Under the pieces are notes generated by a model that saw only the letters and a program-made list of their open reading frames with translations, did no database searches and was not told the origin of the DNA. 64,000 bases of DNA from Micromonosporaceae bacterium KJ-029 (GTDB lineage: Bacteria > Actinomycetota > Actinomycetes > Mycobacteriales > Micromonosporaceae): assembly GCA_005402585.1 (NCBI GenBank), contig BIFP01000068.1, positions 310,001-374,000 on the forward strand, read 5' to 3'. A program made the position numbers and the translations under genes. Below, piece after piece: positions 8,412 through 17,570 of this stretch. Positions within the stretch are counted from its first letter, which is position 1; every line of letters starts with the position of its first letter.

Positions 8412-9413
8412 TCAGCGGCCGGGGACGGGGGCGGTGGAGCCGCGTACCACCAGTTCGGGCTCGAACAGCAACTCGTCGTGCAGCACCCCGCCACCCTCGA
8501 TCTGGGTGACCAGCAGGTCCACCGCTGCCTGCCCCATCGTCTCGATCGGCTGCCGGACCGTCGTCAGTGGCGGATCGGTGCAGGTCATGAAGGCGGAGTC
8601 GTCGTAGCCGACCACCGACACGTCACCCGGCACCGAACGGCCCAGCCGGCGGACCGCACGGATGGCGCCGAGAGCCAGCACGTCGCTGGCGCAGATCACC
8701 CCGGTGACGCCCCGGTCGACCAGCTTGGTCGCGGCGACCCGGGCGCCCTCCATGGAGAAGCTGGAGCGTTCGACCCAGTCGGCGCCCTCGGCCCAGCCGG
8801 CCACCCGCCGCATCGCGGCCAGCTTGCGCTGGGACGGGACGTGGTCCTCCGGGCCGAGCACCATGCCGATCCGCTCGTGCCCCAGCGAGTGCAGGTGGCC
8901 GTACGCCTGCTCCACCGCCACCGCGTCGTCAGTGGAGACCCGGGGAAAGCCCAGCTCGTCCACGCCGGCGTTGACCAGCACCACCGGCAGCCCCCGCTCG
9001 GTCAGCCGCCGGTAGTGCTCGTGCGAGGCATCGGCCAGCGCGTACGACCCGCCGGCGAAGATGACCCCGGAGACCTGGTGGTCCAGCAACATCTCGACGT
9101 ACGCCGACTCGGAGACGCCGCCGATGGTGCGGGCGCACAGCGCCGGGGTGAACCCCCGCTGCGCCAGCGAGCCGGTGACCACCTCGGCGAGCGCGGGAAA
9201 GATCGGGTTCTGCAGCTCGGGAAGGACCAGCCCCACCAGGCGGGCGCGTTCGCCGCGCAGCTTGCTCGGCCGCTCGTAGCCGAGCACGTCCAGGGCGGTG
9301 AGCACCGCGGTCCGGGTCGCCTCGGCCACGCCACCGCGGCCGTTGAGCACCCGACTCACGGTGGCCTCGCTGACGCCCGCCTTCCGGGCCACCTCGGTCA
9401 ACCGTTTCGTCAC
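8412..9413 (-). CDS. LacI-family transcriptional regulator of the alpha-glucan locus
   Basis: A 333-residue repressor. The N-terminal LacI helix-turn-helix reads LTEVARKAGVSEATVSRVLNG (about residues 5-25), including the minor-groove hinge region to about residue 60. A periplasmic-binding-protein-like effector domain follows (LVGLVLPELQNPIFP onward). The start is GTG at 9413. It is transcribed in the same direction as, and upstream of, the SBP operon but is separated from it by a terminator. It most likely controls that operon in response to an imported sugar. Confidence 0.9.
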   Translation of the reverse strand: MTKRLTEVARKAGVSEATVSRVLNGRGGVAEATRTAVLTALDVLGYERPSKLRGERARLVGLVLPELQNPIFPALAEVVTGSLAQRGFTPALCARTIGGVSESAYVEMLLDHQVSGVIFAGGSYALADASHEHYRRLTERGLPVVLVNAGVDELGFPRVSTDDAVAVEQAYGHLHSLGHERIGMVLGPEDHVPSQRKLAAMRRVAGWAEGADWVERSSFSMEGARVAATKLVDRGVTGVICASDVLALGAIRAVRRLGRSVPGDVSVVGYDDSAFMTCTDPPLTTVRQPIETMGQAAVDLLVTQIEGGGVLHDELLFEPELVVRGSTAPVPGR

Positions 9414-9427
9414 GGCCGCAATCCTAC

Positions 9428-9437
9428 GTCCTAGGAC
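9428..9437. promoter_or_regulatory. Palindrome in the LacI-gene promoter region
   Basis: The perfect 10-bp palindrome GTCCTAGGAC lies 15 bp upstream of the regulator start and may be an autoregulatory operator. It does not match the TTCGATCGAA site near the sugar promoter, so one of the two may be unrelated to this repressor. Confidence 0.25.
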
Positions 9438-9485
9438 TGCAAAAACAGAACAACTATCTGCCGGAGCTTGCCGTACCGCGTCAAA

Positions 9486-10964
9486 TCACGACCCGAGGTT
9501 CCGCAGGGCGTCGGAGACGGCCCGGTGGAACGTCGGGTACGCGTAGATCATGTGCCGGAGCTGAGCCAGTGGTACGGCCCCGTGCACGGCCACCACCAGC
9601 CCGGACAGCACCTCGCCACCGGCCGGGCCGACCGAGGTGGCGCCGATCAGCACCCCCTGGTCGGCGTCGGCGACGAGTTTGATGAAGCCGCCGTCGTCCG
9701 TCTTGTGGATCCACCCGCGGGTGGACGACGACAGCCGCGTGAAGCCGACCTGCACGTTGATCCCGCGCTCACGGGCCTGCTGCTCGGTGAGGCCGACCGC
9801 GCCGATCTCCGGATCGGTGAAGGTGACCCGGGGCAGTGCTCGGTAGTCGGCGCGGGGCACCGACCCGGCCGAGCCACTCGACCCGGTGACGGCCAGCGAG
9901 CTGGCCGCGCCGACCGCGCCACCGACCACGCTGGCGGTACCGCTGGGATCCGCCCCGCCGTCGCTGCGCCGAATGTGGTCGAGCACGTCGGCCACGACGA
10001 TGGACGCCTGGTACATGGCGATATGGGTGAAGGCGCCCTCGCCGGTCACGTCGCCGACCGCCCAGATGTCGTCGGTGACGTGCAACCGGTCGTCGACCGG
10101 CAGGTACCGCCGGCTCGCGTCGACGCCGACCGTGTCCAACCCCAGCTCGTCGAGGTGGGCGCGGCGGCCGGTCACCACCAGCAGCCGGTCGGCGTGGAAC
10201 TCCTCGCCGTCGGTGCCGCGCAGGATGAAGCCGTCCGCGCCGTGGTCGACCCGGGCGGCCCGTACCCCGGTGTGGACTTCCACCCCGTCCGCCCGCAACG
10301 CGGCGGCGGCCACCTCGGACGCCTCCGGCTCCTCGACGGCGAGCAGCCGGTCCAGCGCCTCGACCACGGTGACCCGTACGCCGAAACGGGCGAACACCTG
10401 TGCCAGCTCCAGCCCGATCGCCCCGCCGCCCAGCACCAACAGCGACTCCGGCAGCTCCTCGACCTCGATGGCCTCGCGGTTCGTCCAGTACGGGGTGTCC
10501 GCCAGCCCGTCGACCGGAGGCACCGACGGCCTGGTGCCGGTGCCCAGCACGATCCCGTGCCGGGCCTGGAAGACCTGGTCGCCGACGCGTACCCGGCCCG
10601 GCCCGTCGAGCCGGCCGCTGCCCCGGACGAAGCGCCCGCCCTTGCCGGTGAACCGCCGCACCGCGACGCGGTCGTCCCATCCGTCGGTGGCCTCGTCGCG
10701 GATCCGCTTCGCCACCGGCGCCCAGTCGGGGCGGACCTGGGCGGCGCCGCCAAGCACGTCGACCCGGCGGGCCTCGGCGATCGCGTTCGCCGCCCGGATC
10801 ATCATCTTGCTCGGGATGCACCCCCAGTACGGGCACTCGCCGCCGACCAGGTTCCGCTCGACACCGACCACGGTGAGCCCGGCCTCGGCGAGCCGGCCGG
10901 CCACCTCCTCACCGCCGACCCCGAGCCCGAGCACGATTACGTCCACCAGTTCCGGCTCCGCCAT
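9486..10964 (-). CDS. Class-I pyridine nucleotide-disulfide oxidoreductase (FAD)
   Basis: A 492-residue flavoprotein of the lipoamide dehydrogenase/mercuric reductase family. It has an FAD dinucleotide-binding N-terminus (VIVLGLGVGGEEVAGRLAEAGL), the redox-active CxxxxC motif GGECPYWGCIPSK, an NAD(P)-binding motif (VLGGGAIGLELAQVF), the second FAD motif DDIWAVGDVTGEGAFTH and a C-terminal dimerisation domain. A Gly/Ser/Ala-rich insert of about 35 residues (from IRRSDGGADPSG) is not typical of the family. I chose the ATG at 10964 (MAEPELV); an in-frame ATG four codons upstream is possible. The C-terminal His-Glu pair of lipoamide dehydrogenases is not obvious, so the physiological disulfide substrate is unknown. 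Confidence 0.82.
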   Translation of the reverse strand: MAEPELVDVIVLGLGVGGEEVAGRLAEAGLTVVGVERNLVGGECPYWGCIPSKMMIRAANAIAEARRVDVLGGAAQVRPDWAPVAKRIRDEATDGWDDRVAVRRFTGKGGRFVRGSGRLDGPGRVRVGDQVFQARHGIVLGTGTRPSVPPVDGLADTPYWTNREAIEVEELPESLLVLGGGAIGLELAQVFARFGVRVTVVEALDRLLAVEEPEASEVAAAALRADGVEVHTGVRAARVDHGADGFILRGTDGEEFHADRLLVVTGRRAHLDELGLDTVGVDASRRYLPVDDRLHVTDDIWAVGDVTGEGAFTHIAMYQASIVVADVLDHIRRSDGGADPSGTASVVGGAVGAASSLAVTGSSGSAGSVPRADYRALPRVTFTDPEIGAVGLTEQQARERGINVQVGFTRLSSSTRGWIHKTDDGGFIKLVADADQGVLIGATSVGPAGGEVLSGLVVAVHGAVPLAQLRHMIYAYPTFHRAVSDALRNLGS

Positions 10965-11005
10965 GCCTGCCAGCATTCCGCACCACCGGCCAGCCGGCCA
11001 GCCGG

Positions 11006-11917
11006 TCACCGCATCGGCGGCCCGGGCAGGGCGACCGGCGTACCGGTCGGGGTGAGCAGGGCGCGGCCCGCCACCGCCATCCGTCGCCGCCGCGGCACCG
11101 TGGCCCGCCGGGCGAACACGTCGTAGTCCTGGGCCGCCACCACGTCGAGGATCCCGCCGTAGAGCGCGTACGCGGTACGGATGCAGGACTGCGAGGCGGC
11201 GTCGAGCAGGACCACCCCCGGCGCGGCGGCGGCGTAGTGCGCCTGAGCGCGGGTCACCTCGTACCGGATCAGCTCGCGCACCGGTTCGGTGGCCCGGCCG
11301 GCGGCCCGGCAGCCGGCCAGGTCGTCCCGGGTCACCCCGAAGGCGGCCAGGTCCTCGTCCGGCAGGTACGTCCGGCCCCGGTCCAGGTCCTCGGCCACGT
11401 CCCGGATGAAGTTGGTGAGCTGGAACGCGAAGCCGAGCTGGCGGGCCGGCTCCCGGGCCGCCACCGGGTCGGAGCTGCCCAGGACGGGCAGCATCATGGT
11501 GCCGATGACCGCGGCCGAACCCTCCATGTAGTCCAGCAGCTGACCGTAGCTGCGGTACGAGGCGACATTCAGGTCCATCGCCATGCTCTTGAGGAACGAG
11601 CCGAAGTCCTCCCGGTCAAGGTCGAAGACGGCGATGGTGTGCAGCACCGCCGGCAGCAGCGGGTCATCGACCCGCTCGCCGTGCAGACCGGCCACGAACC
11701 GCCCGCCCCAGTCGTCGAGCCGGGCCGCGCGCTCGGCCGGCGGCAGGGCCTCCGTCCGGTCAACGATCTCGTCGGCGTACCTGGTGAATCCATACAGGGC
11801 GTGGACATGTCGCCGTTTCCATGCCGGCAGCAGTCGGGTGGCGAGATAGTAGGTGCGGCCATGACGTCTGTGCAGCTCACGGCAGCGGTCGTAGGCAGCG
11901 GTGAGGTCTAGGTCCAC
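11006..11917 (-). CDS. crtB: Phytoene synthase
   Basis: A 303-residue head-to-head prenyl synthase that joins two geranylgeranyl diphosphates to phytoene. Both Asp-rich substrate-Mg2+ motifs are present: DEIVD (49-53) and DVAED (173-177, within RDVAEDLDRGR). The GTG start at 11917 is set by a strong GAGGAGG six bases upstream; the longer frame to 11953 lacks one. It is divergent from crtE across 64 bp, so the two arms of the carotenoid locus probably share a regulatory region, where GCAAC occurs twice. Confidence 0.93.
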   Translation of the reverse strand: MDLDLTAAYDRCRELHRRHGRTYYLATRLLPAWKRRHVHALYGFTRYADEIVDRTEALPPAERAARLDDWGGRFVAGLHGERVDDPLLPAVLHTIAVFDLDREDFGSFLKSMAMDLNVASYRSYGQLLDYMEGSAAVIGTMMLPVLGSSDPVAAREPARQLGFAFQLTNFIRDVAEDLDRGRTYLPDEDLAAFGVTRDDLAGCRAAGRATEPVRELIRYEVTRAQAHYAAAAPGVVLLDAASQSCIRTAYALYGGILDVVAAQDYDVFARRATVPRRRRMAVAGRALLTPTGTPVALPGPPMR

Positions 11918-11981
11918 TGGCCCTCCTCGATATCGACGCACCAAACGACGCAACTTGCAACCTTAGGGTACGCTCGGCGGC

Positions 11982-13136
11982 ATGGCCAACGACCGACCAA
12001 CGGGTAACCTCCTTCGCGTGGTGCCTGAGCAGCCGGTCGGTGCGGACGAGCCGATCCCGGCCGTGTTGGCCGAGTACACCCGCGATCTCGTCACGGCCGT
12101 CGACAAGACCCTGGCCGAGTTCCTGGGCGCCGAGGTCGAGACGCTCAGCGGAATCGACGCGGCGATGGGCACCTTCGCCGCCACCGCGCGCGACTGCGTC
12201 CTCGCCGGCGGCAAGCGGGTCCGCCCCACGTTCGCCTACTGGGGCTGGCGCGGGGCGGTCGGAGCGGACGAGCCGGTCACCCCGGTCCTGCCAGCACTGG
12301 CCACGTTGGAGCTGCTGCACACGTTCGCGCTCGTCCACGACGACGTGATGGACGCCTCCGCCACCCGTCGAGGCCGGCCGACCGCACACGTGGCGGTGGC
12401 CGCCCAGCACGCCGCCGCCGGGCACCACGGCGACTCCGGCCGCTTCGGCGAGGCGGTCGCCGTACTGATCGGCGACCTCTGCATGGTCTGGGCCGATCAG
12501 TTGCTGGCCCGTGCCGCCCTGTCTCCGAGCCGGCTGATCGAGGTGCGGCGCGGCTACGACCGGATGCGGGTGGAGACAGTCGCCGGGCAGTACCTCGACG
12601 TCCTCGGCGAGACCGACCCGGCGAGCTGGTCGGTCGACCGGGCGCTGCGGGTGGCCCGCTACAAGACCGCCAGCTACACCGTCCAGCGGCCACTGCTGTT
12701 CGGCGCCAGCCTGGCCGGCATCCACCACGACGCCCCGCTGACCGCCGCGTACACCCGCTACGGGCTGTCCGTCGGCGAGGCGTTCCAGCTCCGCGACGAC
12801 CTGCTCGGCGTCTACGGCGACCCGACCACCACCGGCAAGCCGGCCGGCGACGACCTGCGCACCGGCAAGCCGACCGCGCTGCTCATGCTGGCCCGGCAGC
12901 TGGCCACCCCGGCCCAGCGGCGGGCGCTCGACGGTGCCGCCGCCGGCACCGGTACGCCGGAGATCGGCCGGCTGGCCGAGGTGGTGGTCGACACCGGCGC
13001 GGTCGACCGGATCGAGCGGATGATCGACGAACGGGTGACGGAGGCGCTGGACGCGCTCGACGCCGTCGCCGTCGACGAGACCGCGCGCAGCGCGCTCGTC
13101 GGTCTCGCCACCGCCGCCACCCAGCGGCGGGCATGA
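11982..13136 (+). CDS. crtE: Geranylgeranyl diphosphate synthase (trans-prenyltransferase)
   Basis: A 384-residue polyprenyl synthetase supplying the C20 precursor for carotenoids. The first Asp-rich motif is DDVMD (120-124), followed by RRGRPT. The second region reads FQLRDDLLGVYGD (about 268-280), slightly different from the usual DDILD. The chain-length region before the first motif and the pathway context argue for GGPP. It is the first gene of the crtE-crtI-idi-regulator operon. Its ATG at 11982 lacks a strong ribosome site, so a short-leader transcript is possible. Confidence 0.9.
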   Translation: MANDRPTGNLLRVVPEQPVGADEPIPAVLAEYTRDLVTAVDKTLAEFLGAEVETLSGIDAAMGTFAATARDCVLAGGKRVRPTFAYWGWRGAVGADEPVTPVLPALATLELLHTFALVHDDVMDASATRRGRPTAHVAVAAQHAAAGHHGDSGRFGEAVAVLIGDLCMVWADQLLARAALSPSRLIEVRRGYDRMRVETVAGQYLDVLGETDPASWSVDRALRVARYKTASYTVQRPLLFGASLAGIHHDAPLTAAYTRYGLSVGEAFQLRDDLLGVYGDPTTTGKPAGDDLRTGKPTALLMLARQLATPAQRRALDGAAAGTGTPEIGRLAEVVVDTGAVDRIERMIDERVTEALDALDAVAVDETARSALVGLATAATQRRA

Positions 13137-13166
13137 TGGGCGCCCTCCTAGCAGATTGGGCACCCG

Positions 13167-14648
13167 GTGCGGACCGTTGACGGGCGTACCGATCGGGTGG
13201 TGGTCGTCGGGGCCGGCCTCGGCGGCCTGGCCTGTGCGCTGCACCTGGCCGGCAGCGGACGGCAGGTGACCGTGCTGGAACGCGAGCCGGTGCCGGGTGG
13301 GCGGGCCGGCCGGCTCAGTGTCGATGGCTACGAGTTCGACACCGGTCCCACCGTGCTCACCATGCCCGACCTCATCGCAGAGGCGCTCGCCGCGGTCGGT
13401 GAGGAGCTGACCGACTGGCTCGACCTCATCCCCCTCGACCCGGCCTACCGCGCCTACTACCCGGACGGTTCCACGCTCGACGTGATCGCCGACACCAGCC
13501 GGATGGCGGCGGAGATCTCCCGGGTCTGCGGGCCCCGGGAGGCCGACGGCTACCTGCGTTTCGTGGACTTCGCCCGCACCCTGTGGCGGCTGGAGCGGGC
13601 CGACTTCATCGAGCGCAACCTCGACGCGCCCACCGACCTGCTCACCGTCAACCTGCTCCGGCTGGTGGCCACCGGGGCCTTCCGGCGACTTCAGACCAAG
13701 ATCAATCAGTTCTTCCGGGACCCGCGCACCCGGCGGATCTTCTCCTTCCAGGCGATGTACGCCGGTCTCGCGCCGCACGACGCGCTGGCCATCTACGCCG
13801 TCATCGCGTACCTCGACTCGGTGGCCGGGGTCTCCTTCCCGCGCGGCGGCATCCACGCGGTCTCCCGGGGCCTGGCCGGCGCCGCCGAGAAGCACGGCGT
13901 ACGGATCCGGTACGGCACCACGGTGACCCAGGTGGTGACCGCGAACGGGCGGGCCACCGGGGTGCTGACCGCCGACGGCGATTTCGTCCCGGCCGACGCG
14001 GTGGTGCTCAACCCCGACCTGCCGGTGGCCTACCGCGACCTGCTTCCGCCGGCCCGCCAGCGCCGGCTGACCTACTCGCCGTCCTGCGTCGTCCTGCACG
14101 TCGGCTCGACCCAGGGGTACGGCCGCATCGCCCATCACAACATCCACTTCGGGCGGTCCTGGAAGGGCACCTTCGACGAGGTCATCCGGCGCGGCGAGCT
14201 GATGTCCGACCCGTCCCTGCTGGTCACCAACCCGAGCCGGACGGACCCGGCGGTGGCCCCCGCCGGCCGGCACACCTACTACGTGCTGGCCCCGGTGCCC
14301 AACCTCCACCGAGCACCGTTCGACTGGCGCGGCGATCTCACCGCCCGCTACACCGACCGGCTGGTGTCCACCCTTGAGCAACGCGGCTACCTCGGCTTCG
14401 GTGCGGGCGTCGAGGTGCTCCGGGCGGTCACCCCGGCCGAGTGGGCGGAGCAGGGCATGGCGGCCGGTACGCCCTTCGCCTCCGCGCACACCCTGTTCCA
14501 GACCGGCCCGTTCCGGCCGTCGAACCTGCACCAGTCACTGTCCAACGTGGTCTTCGTCGGCTCGGGCACCCAGCCCGGCGTCGGAGTCCCGATGGTGCTC
14601 ATCTCCGGCAAGCTCGCCGCCGGCCGAATAACGGGGGAAGGCCAGTGA
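13167..14648 (+). CDS. crtI: Phytoene desaturase (carotenoid dehydrogenase)
   Basis: A 493-residue FAD-dependent desaturase converting phytoene towards lycopene. The N-terminal dinucleotide-binding motif VVVVGAGLGGLACALHLAG (about 11-29) and PGGRAGRL are diagnostic. The C-terminal FAD-contacting segment ends in GSGTQPGVGVPMVLISGKLAA. It starts at a GTG 30 bp after crtE. Lycopene cyclase or elongase genes are not in the window, so the final pigment cannot be named. Confidence 0.93.
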   Translation: MRTVDGRTDRVVVVGAGLGGLACALHLAGSGRQVTVLEREPVPGGRAGRLSVDGYEFDTGPTVLTMPDLIAEALAAVGEELTDWLDLIPLDPAYRAYYPDGSTLDVIADTSRMAAEISRVCGPREADGYLRFVDFARTLWRLERADFIERNLDAPTDLLTVNLLRLVATGAFRRLQTKINQFFRDPRTRRIFSFQAMYAGLAPHDALAIYAVIAYLDSVAGVSFPRGGIHAVSRGLAGAAEKHGVRIRYGTTVTQVVTANGRATGVLTADGDFVPADAVVLNPDLPVAYRDLLPPARQRRLTYSPSCVVLHVGSTQGYGRIAHHNIHFGRSWKGTFDEVIRRGELMSDPSLLVTNPSRTDPAVAPAGRHTYYVLAPVPNLHRAPFDWRGDLTARYTDRLVSTLEQRGYLGFGAGVEVLRAVTPAEWAEQGMAAGTPFASAHTLFQTGPFRPSNLHQSLSNVVFVGSGTQPGVGVPMVLISGKLAAGRITGEGQ

Positions 14649-14703
14649 GCGCGAGGAGCGCAGCGCAGCGGAGCCCCGCAGTCGCGAACGAAGGACAATT
14701 CTG

Positions 14704-15294
14704 ATGCCAGCGTCGCGCGAGGGTCACCTGGTCGAACTGGTCGACGAGGCGGGTCACCCGGTCGGCGAGACCACGGTGGCCGCCGCCCACCAGGCCCCCG
14801 GCCAGTTGCACCGCGCGTTCTCCGTGCTGCTCGTCGCGCCGGACGGCCGGGTGCTGCTCCAACGCCGCGCCGCGGTGAAGACCCGCTTCCCGCTGCGCTG
14901 GGCCAACTCCTGCTGCGGCCACCCACTGCCCGGTGAGCACCTGGCCGAGGCCGCCAACCGGCGGCTACAGGAGGAACTGGGCGCCGGCCCGGTGCCGCTG
15001 ACCGAGGTCGGGGTCTACGTCTACCGCGCCGAGGACCCGGCCACCGGCCGGGTCGAGGTCGAGTACGACCACGTCCTGCGCGGCGAGTTCGAGCCCGACG
15101 CGCCGCTCCGCCCCGAGCCGGCGGAGGTCGCCGAGCTGCGCTGGGTGGACCCGGCGACGCTGGCCGCCAACCTCGACGGCGACCCCGACGCGTACGCGCC
15201 GTGGCTGGGCGGGGTGGTGGACCGGCTGCTGCACCCGTCGAAGCCGGCCGGGCTGCCCGCCGGCGACGCGCCGGAGTGGTCGGGTGGCCGTTGA
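14704..15294 (+). CDS. idi: Isopentenyl-diphosphate delta-isomerase, type I
   Basis: A 196-residue Nudix-fold isomerase interconverting IPP and DMAPP to supply starter units for crtE. The catalytic cysteine is in NSCCGHP (Cys71), and the second catalytic acid in VEYDHVL (around Glu120). The metal-binding HRAF segment is also present. It lies 55 bp after crtI, and its last 11 bases overlap the next gene's start, indicating one operon. Confidence 0.92.
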   Translation: MPASREGHLVELVDEAGHPVGETTVAAAHQAPGQLHRAFSVLLVAPDGRVLLQRRAAVKTRFPLRWANSCCGHPLPGEHLAEAANRRLQEELGAGPVPLTEVGVYVYRAEDPATGRVEVEYDHVLRGEFEPDAPLRPEPAEVAELRWVDPATLAANLDGDPDAYAPWLGGVVDRLLHPSKPAGLPAGDAPEWSGGR

Positions 15295-16225
15295 GGCGCT
15301 GAGCGCGGGGGCGGTCGCCCGGCGACTGGGCGTCGCGGTGACCACGCTGCGCACCTGGCACCAGCGCTACGGCCTCGGGCCCAGCCAGCACGTCCCGGGG
15401 CATCACCGGCGCTACACGGCGGCGGACCTGGCCCGGCTGGAGGTCATGCGGCGGCTCACCGCCGAGGGGGTCAGCCCGGCCGAGGCGGCCCGCTGGGCTC
15501 GACAGGCACCCGAGACGATCTCCGGCGGCACCGTCCGGCACCGGTCGGGCACCGTCCGCGACGGCGGCGGCGCGACCATCCCGGTCGGCCGCGCCGGCCC
15601 GGTGGCCCGAGGGCTGGCCCGGGCCGCGATGCGGCTCGACTCGGCGGCGATCAGCGAGACGATCTCCCGCGCCATCGCCACCGACGGGGTGGTCGACACC
15701 TGGGACCGGCTCCTGCGTCCGGTGCTCGTCGGCATCGGTGAGCGGCATGCCGCGACCGCCGCCCTGGTCGAGGTCGAGCACCTGGTTTCCCGGTGCGTCT
15801 CCACGGCGTTCGCCACGGTCACGATGACCCGCCCCGCCTTCGGGCCGCCCCGCATCCTGCTCTCCTGCGCGTACGAGGAGCAGCACAGCCTGCCGCTGGA
15901 GGCGCTCGCCGCCGCCCTCGCCGAGGCCGGCGTCAGTCACCGGTTCCTCGGCGCCCGGGTGCCGCTGACCGCTCTGCTGGACGCGGTCGACCGGACCGGG
16001 CCAGCAGCCGTGGTGGTCTGGTCGCACACCCGATTCACCGCCGACCCGGCCCAACTCTCCGCCCTGCTCGCCGCGCCACGCCGGCCGCTGCTGGTGCTCG
16101 CCGCCGGGCCGGGTTGGCAGTCCGACACGCTGCCCGCCGGGGTGATGTGCCCGACCGACCTGACCGAGGCGCTCACGCTCGCCGTCGCCGTACGTGACTC
16201 GCTGGACCGCTCGGCCGTGTCCTGA
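15284..16225 (+). CDS. MerR-family regulator with B12-binding-like domain (LitR/CarH type)
   Basis: A 313-residue regulator with an N-terminal MerR winged helix (LSAGAVARRLGVAVTTLRTW, RRYTAADLARLEVM). A helical B12-capping-like region and a Rossmann-like cobalamin-binding fold follow (ILLSCAYEEQHSLPLEAL ... FLGARVPL). The LitR/CarH family uses adenosylcobalamin as a light sensor to control carotenoid genes. Here the capping motif Glu165-His166 and the cobalt-ligand position (Glu199-x-His201) are kept. The motif Trp is replaced by His155, and the Gly after the ligand His is not conserved. The GTG start overlaps idi, so it is the last gene of the carotenoid operon it probably controls. Confidence 0.82.
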   Translation: MAVEALSAGAVARRLGVAVTTLRTWHQRYGLGPSQHVPGHHRRYTAADLARLEVMRRLTAEGVSPAEAARWARQAPETISGGTVRHRSGTVRDGGGATIPVGRAGPVARGLARAAMRLDSAAISETISRAIATDGVVDTWDRLLRPVLVGIGERHAATAALVEVEHLVSRCVSTAFATVTMTRPAFGPPRILLSCAYEEQHSLPLEALAAALAEAGVSHRFLGARVPLTALLDAVDRTGPAAVVVWSHTRFTADPAQLSALLAAPRRPLLVLAAGPGWQSDTLPAGVMCPTDLTEALTLAVAVRDSLDRSAVS

Positions 16226-16340
16226 CCCGCTCGGCCGGTACGGAGGGCGGTCACATCCTGACCCGCCGTCGGTCCACCCAAAACGGGTGAACTACCGTCA
16301 GGTGGGTCCGCGTACCCCGAACCCCTCTCGGGAGCGAACG

Positions 16341-17132
16341 ATGCGTTCTCGTGCCCTGCTCGCGTGCGTCACGGGCCTGGCCCTGCTGGCCGCCGGCTGC
16401 GGCGGCGGCAACTCGCCGGAGCCCACCGCCGTGTCCACCCCGTCAAGTCCGCCCGCCTCGGCGCCGCTGCCGCCGGAGGCGGCCCCGTCGCCCACCAAGA
16501 CGAAGCCGCCGAAGCCCCCACTGCGGGCGTTGCCGGCCAAACTGCCGGGCGGCCTGGTCCGCACCACCGGCGTTGAGCAGGTGGCTCTCACCTTCGACGA
16601 CGGGCCGGACCCGGCCTGGACGCCGAAGGTGCTGGACCGCCTGAAGGCGGCCAAGGTCACCGCTACCTTCTGCCTGGTGGGTACGCAGGTCCGCAAACAC
16701 CCTGACCTGGTCCGGCGGATCGTGCGGGAGGGTCACCAGCTCTGCAACCACAGCTGGAACCACGACCTCGACCTGGCCCGGCGACCGGTCGCCGAGATCC
16801 GTGCCGACCTGGTCCGCACGAACAAGGAGATCCGGCGGGCGGTACCGGACGCGGAGGTGCCGTTCTACCGGCAGCCCGGTGGGCGGTGGACCGCCGAGGT
16901 GGTACGGGTCGCGAAGCAGCTCGACATGCGGTCGCTGCACTGGACGGTCGACCCGCAGGACTGGGCCAAGCCGACCGCCATCACGATCCGGAAGCGGGTG
17001 AAGCGCGCCGCCCGGCCCGGTGCCGTCGTGCTGCTGCACGACGGAGGCGGCGATCGGTCTGCCACCCTCGCCGCCTGCCCGAAGTTGATCGCCGCCCTGA
17101 AGCGCGACCACGGCATCACCAAGCTCCGCTAA
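16341..17132 (+). CDS. Polysaccharide deacetylase lipoprotein (NodB domain, CE4)
   Basis: A 263-residue exported protein. The signal peptide ends in LLAAGC, so it is a lipoprotein, followed by a Pro/Ser/Lys-rich spacer to about residue 65. The NodB domain has TFDDGPD (catalytic Asp plus metal Asp), the metal-binding HSWNHD, RQPGGR (motif 3) and LLHDGG (motif 5). It is expected to deacetylate N-acetylglucosamine residues of peptidoglycan or chitin at the cell surface. The ATG at 16341 is preceded by GGGAGCG. It is monocistronic, between the carotenoid operon and the tRNA cluster. Confidence 0.9.
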   Translation: MRSRALLACVTGLALLAAGCGGGNSPEPTAVSTPSSPPASAPLPPEAAPSPTKTKPPKPPLRALPAKLPGGLVRTTGVEQVALTFDDGPDPAWTPKVLDRLKAAKVTATFCLVGTQVRKHPDLVRRIVREGHQLCNHSWNHDLDLARRPVAEIRADLVRTNKEIRRAVPDAEVPFYRQPGGRWTAEVVRVAKQLDMRSLHWTVDPQDWAKPTAITIRKRVKRAARPGAVVLLHDGGGDRSATLAACPKLIAALKRDHGITKLR

Positions 17133-17184
17133 CCCCCTCCTGACCTGCGGTTTTTCCGGGCGTTGTGGCTAGGGCCATACCGGT

Positions 17185-17214
17185 TTGGTCGTCCGGTGAG
17201 ACATCACGTATGCT
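17185..17214 (+). promoter_or_regulatory. Promoter upstream of the tRNA cluster
   Basis: TTGGTC (17185-17190) and TATGCT (17209-17214) are separated by 18 bp, about 70 bp before tRNA-Glu. I see no gene between the deacetylase stop and the tRNAs, so this probably drives the tRNA cluster. Confidence 0.5.
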
Positions 17215-17287
17215 TTCCAAGCCTCCGGCGGGGCCGGATGGGAGCAAGACCGCTCAACGTTGCGAGTTGTGCAATGATGGCGGGGCC

Positions 17288-17360
17288 GCCCTCATCGTCT
17301 AGCGGCCCAGGACGCCGCCCTTTCAAGGCGGTAGCACGGGTTCGAATCCCGTTGGGGGCA
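17288..17360 (+). tRNA. tRNA-Glu (anticodon TTC)
   Basis: The acceptor stem GCCCTCA pairs with TGGGGGC (one T-G pair). The anticodon loop is CTTTCAA, the T-loop TTCGAAT and the discriminator A. The 3' CCA is not encoded. Confidence 0.95.
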
Positions 17361-17393
17361 CGGTTCGGCTTCGGTCGAATGCAACAACAGCTA

Positions 17394-17467
17394 GGTCCTG
17401 TGGAGCAGTTGGAGTGCTCGCCGCCCTGTCAAGGCGGAGGTCGCGGGTTCAAGTCCCGTCAGGACCG
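17394..17467 (+). tRNA. tRNA-Asp (anticodon GTC)
   Basis: The acceptor stem GGTCCTG pairs with CAGGACC. The anticodon loop is CTGTCAA, the T-arm CGGGTTCAAGTCCCG and the discriminator G. It starts 33 bp after tRNA-Glu; CCA is not encoded. Confidence 0.95.
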
Positions 17468-17570
17468 CAAGCGCTGACGCCGCGCACCATGCGCGGCGTT
17501 CCGCGTATCGGGGCATGTGACCCACACGGCGGTGATCCCGCCAGCCGGGTAGCATGAGTCCGAGCACCAC

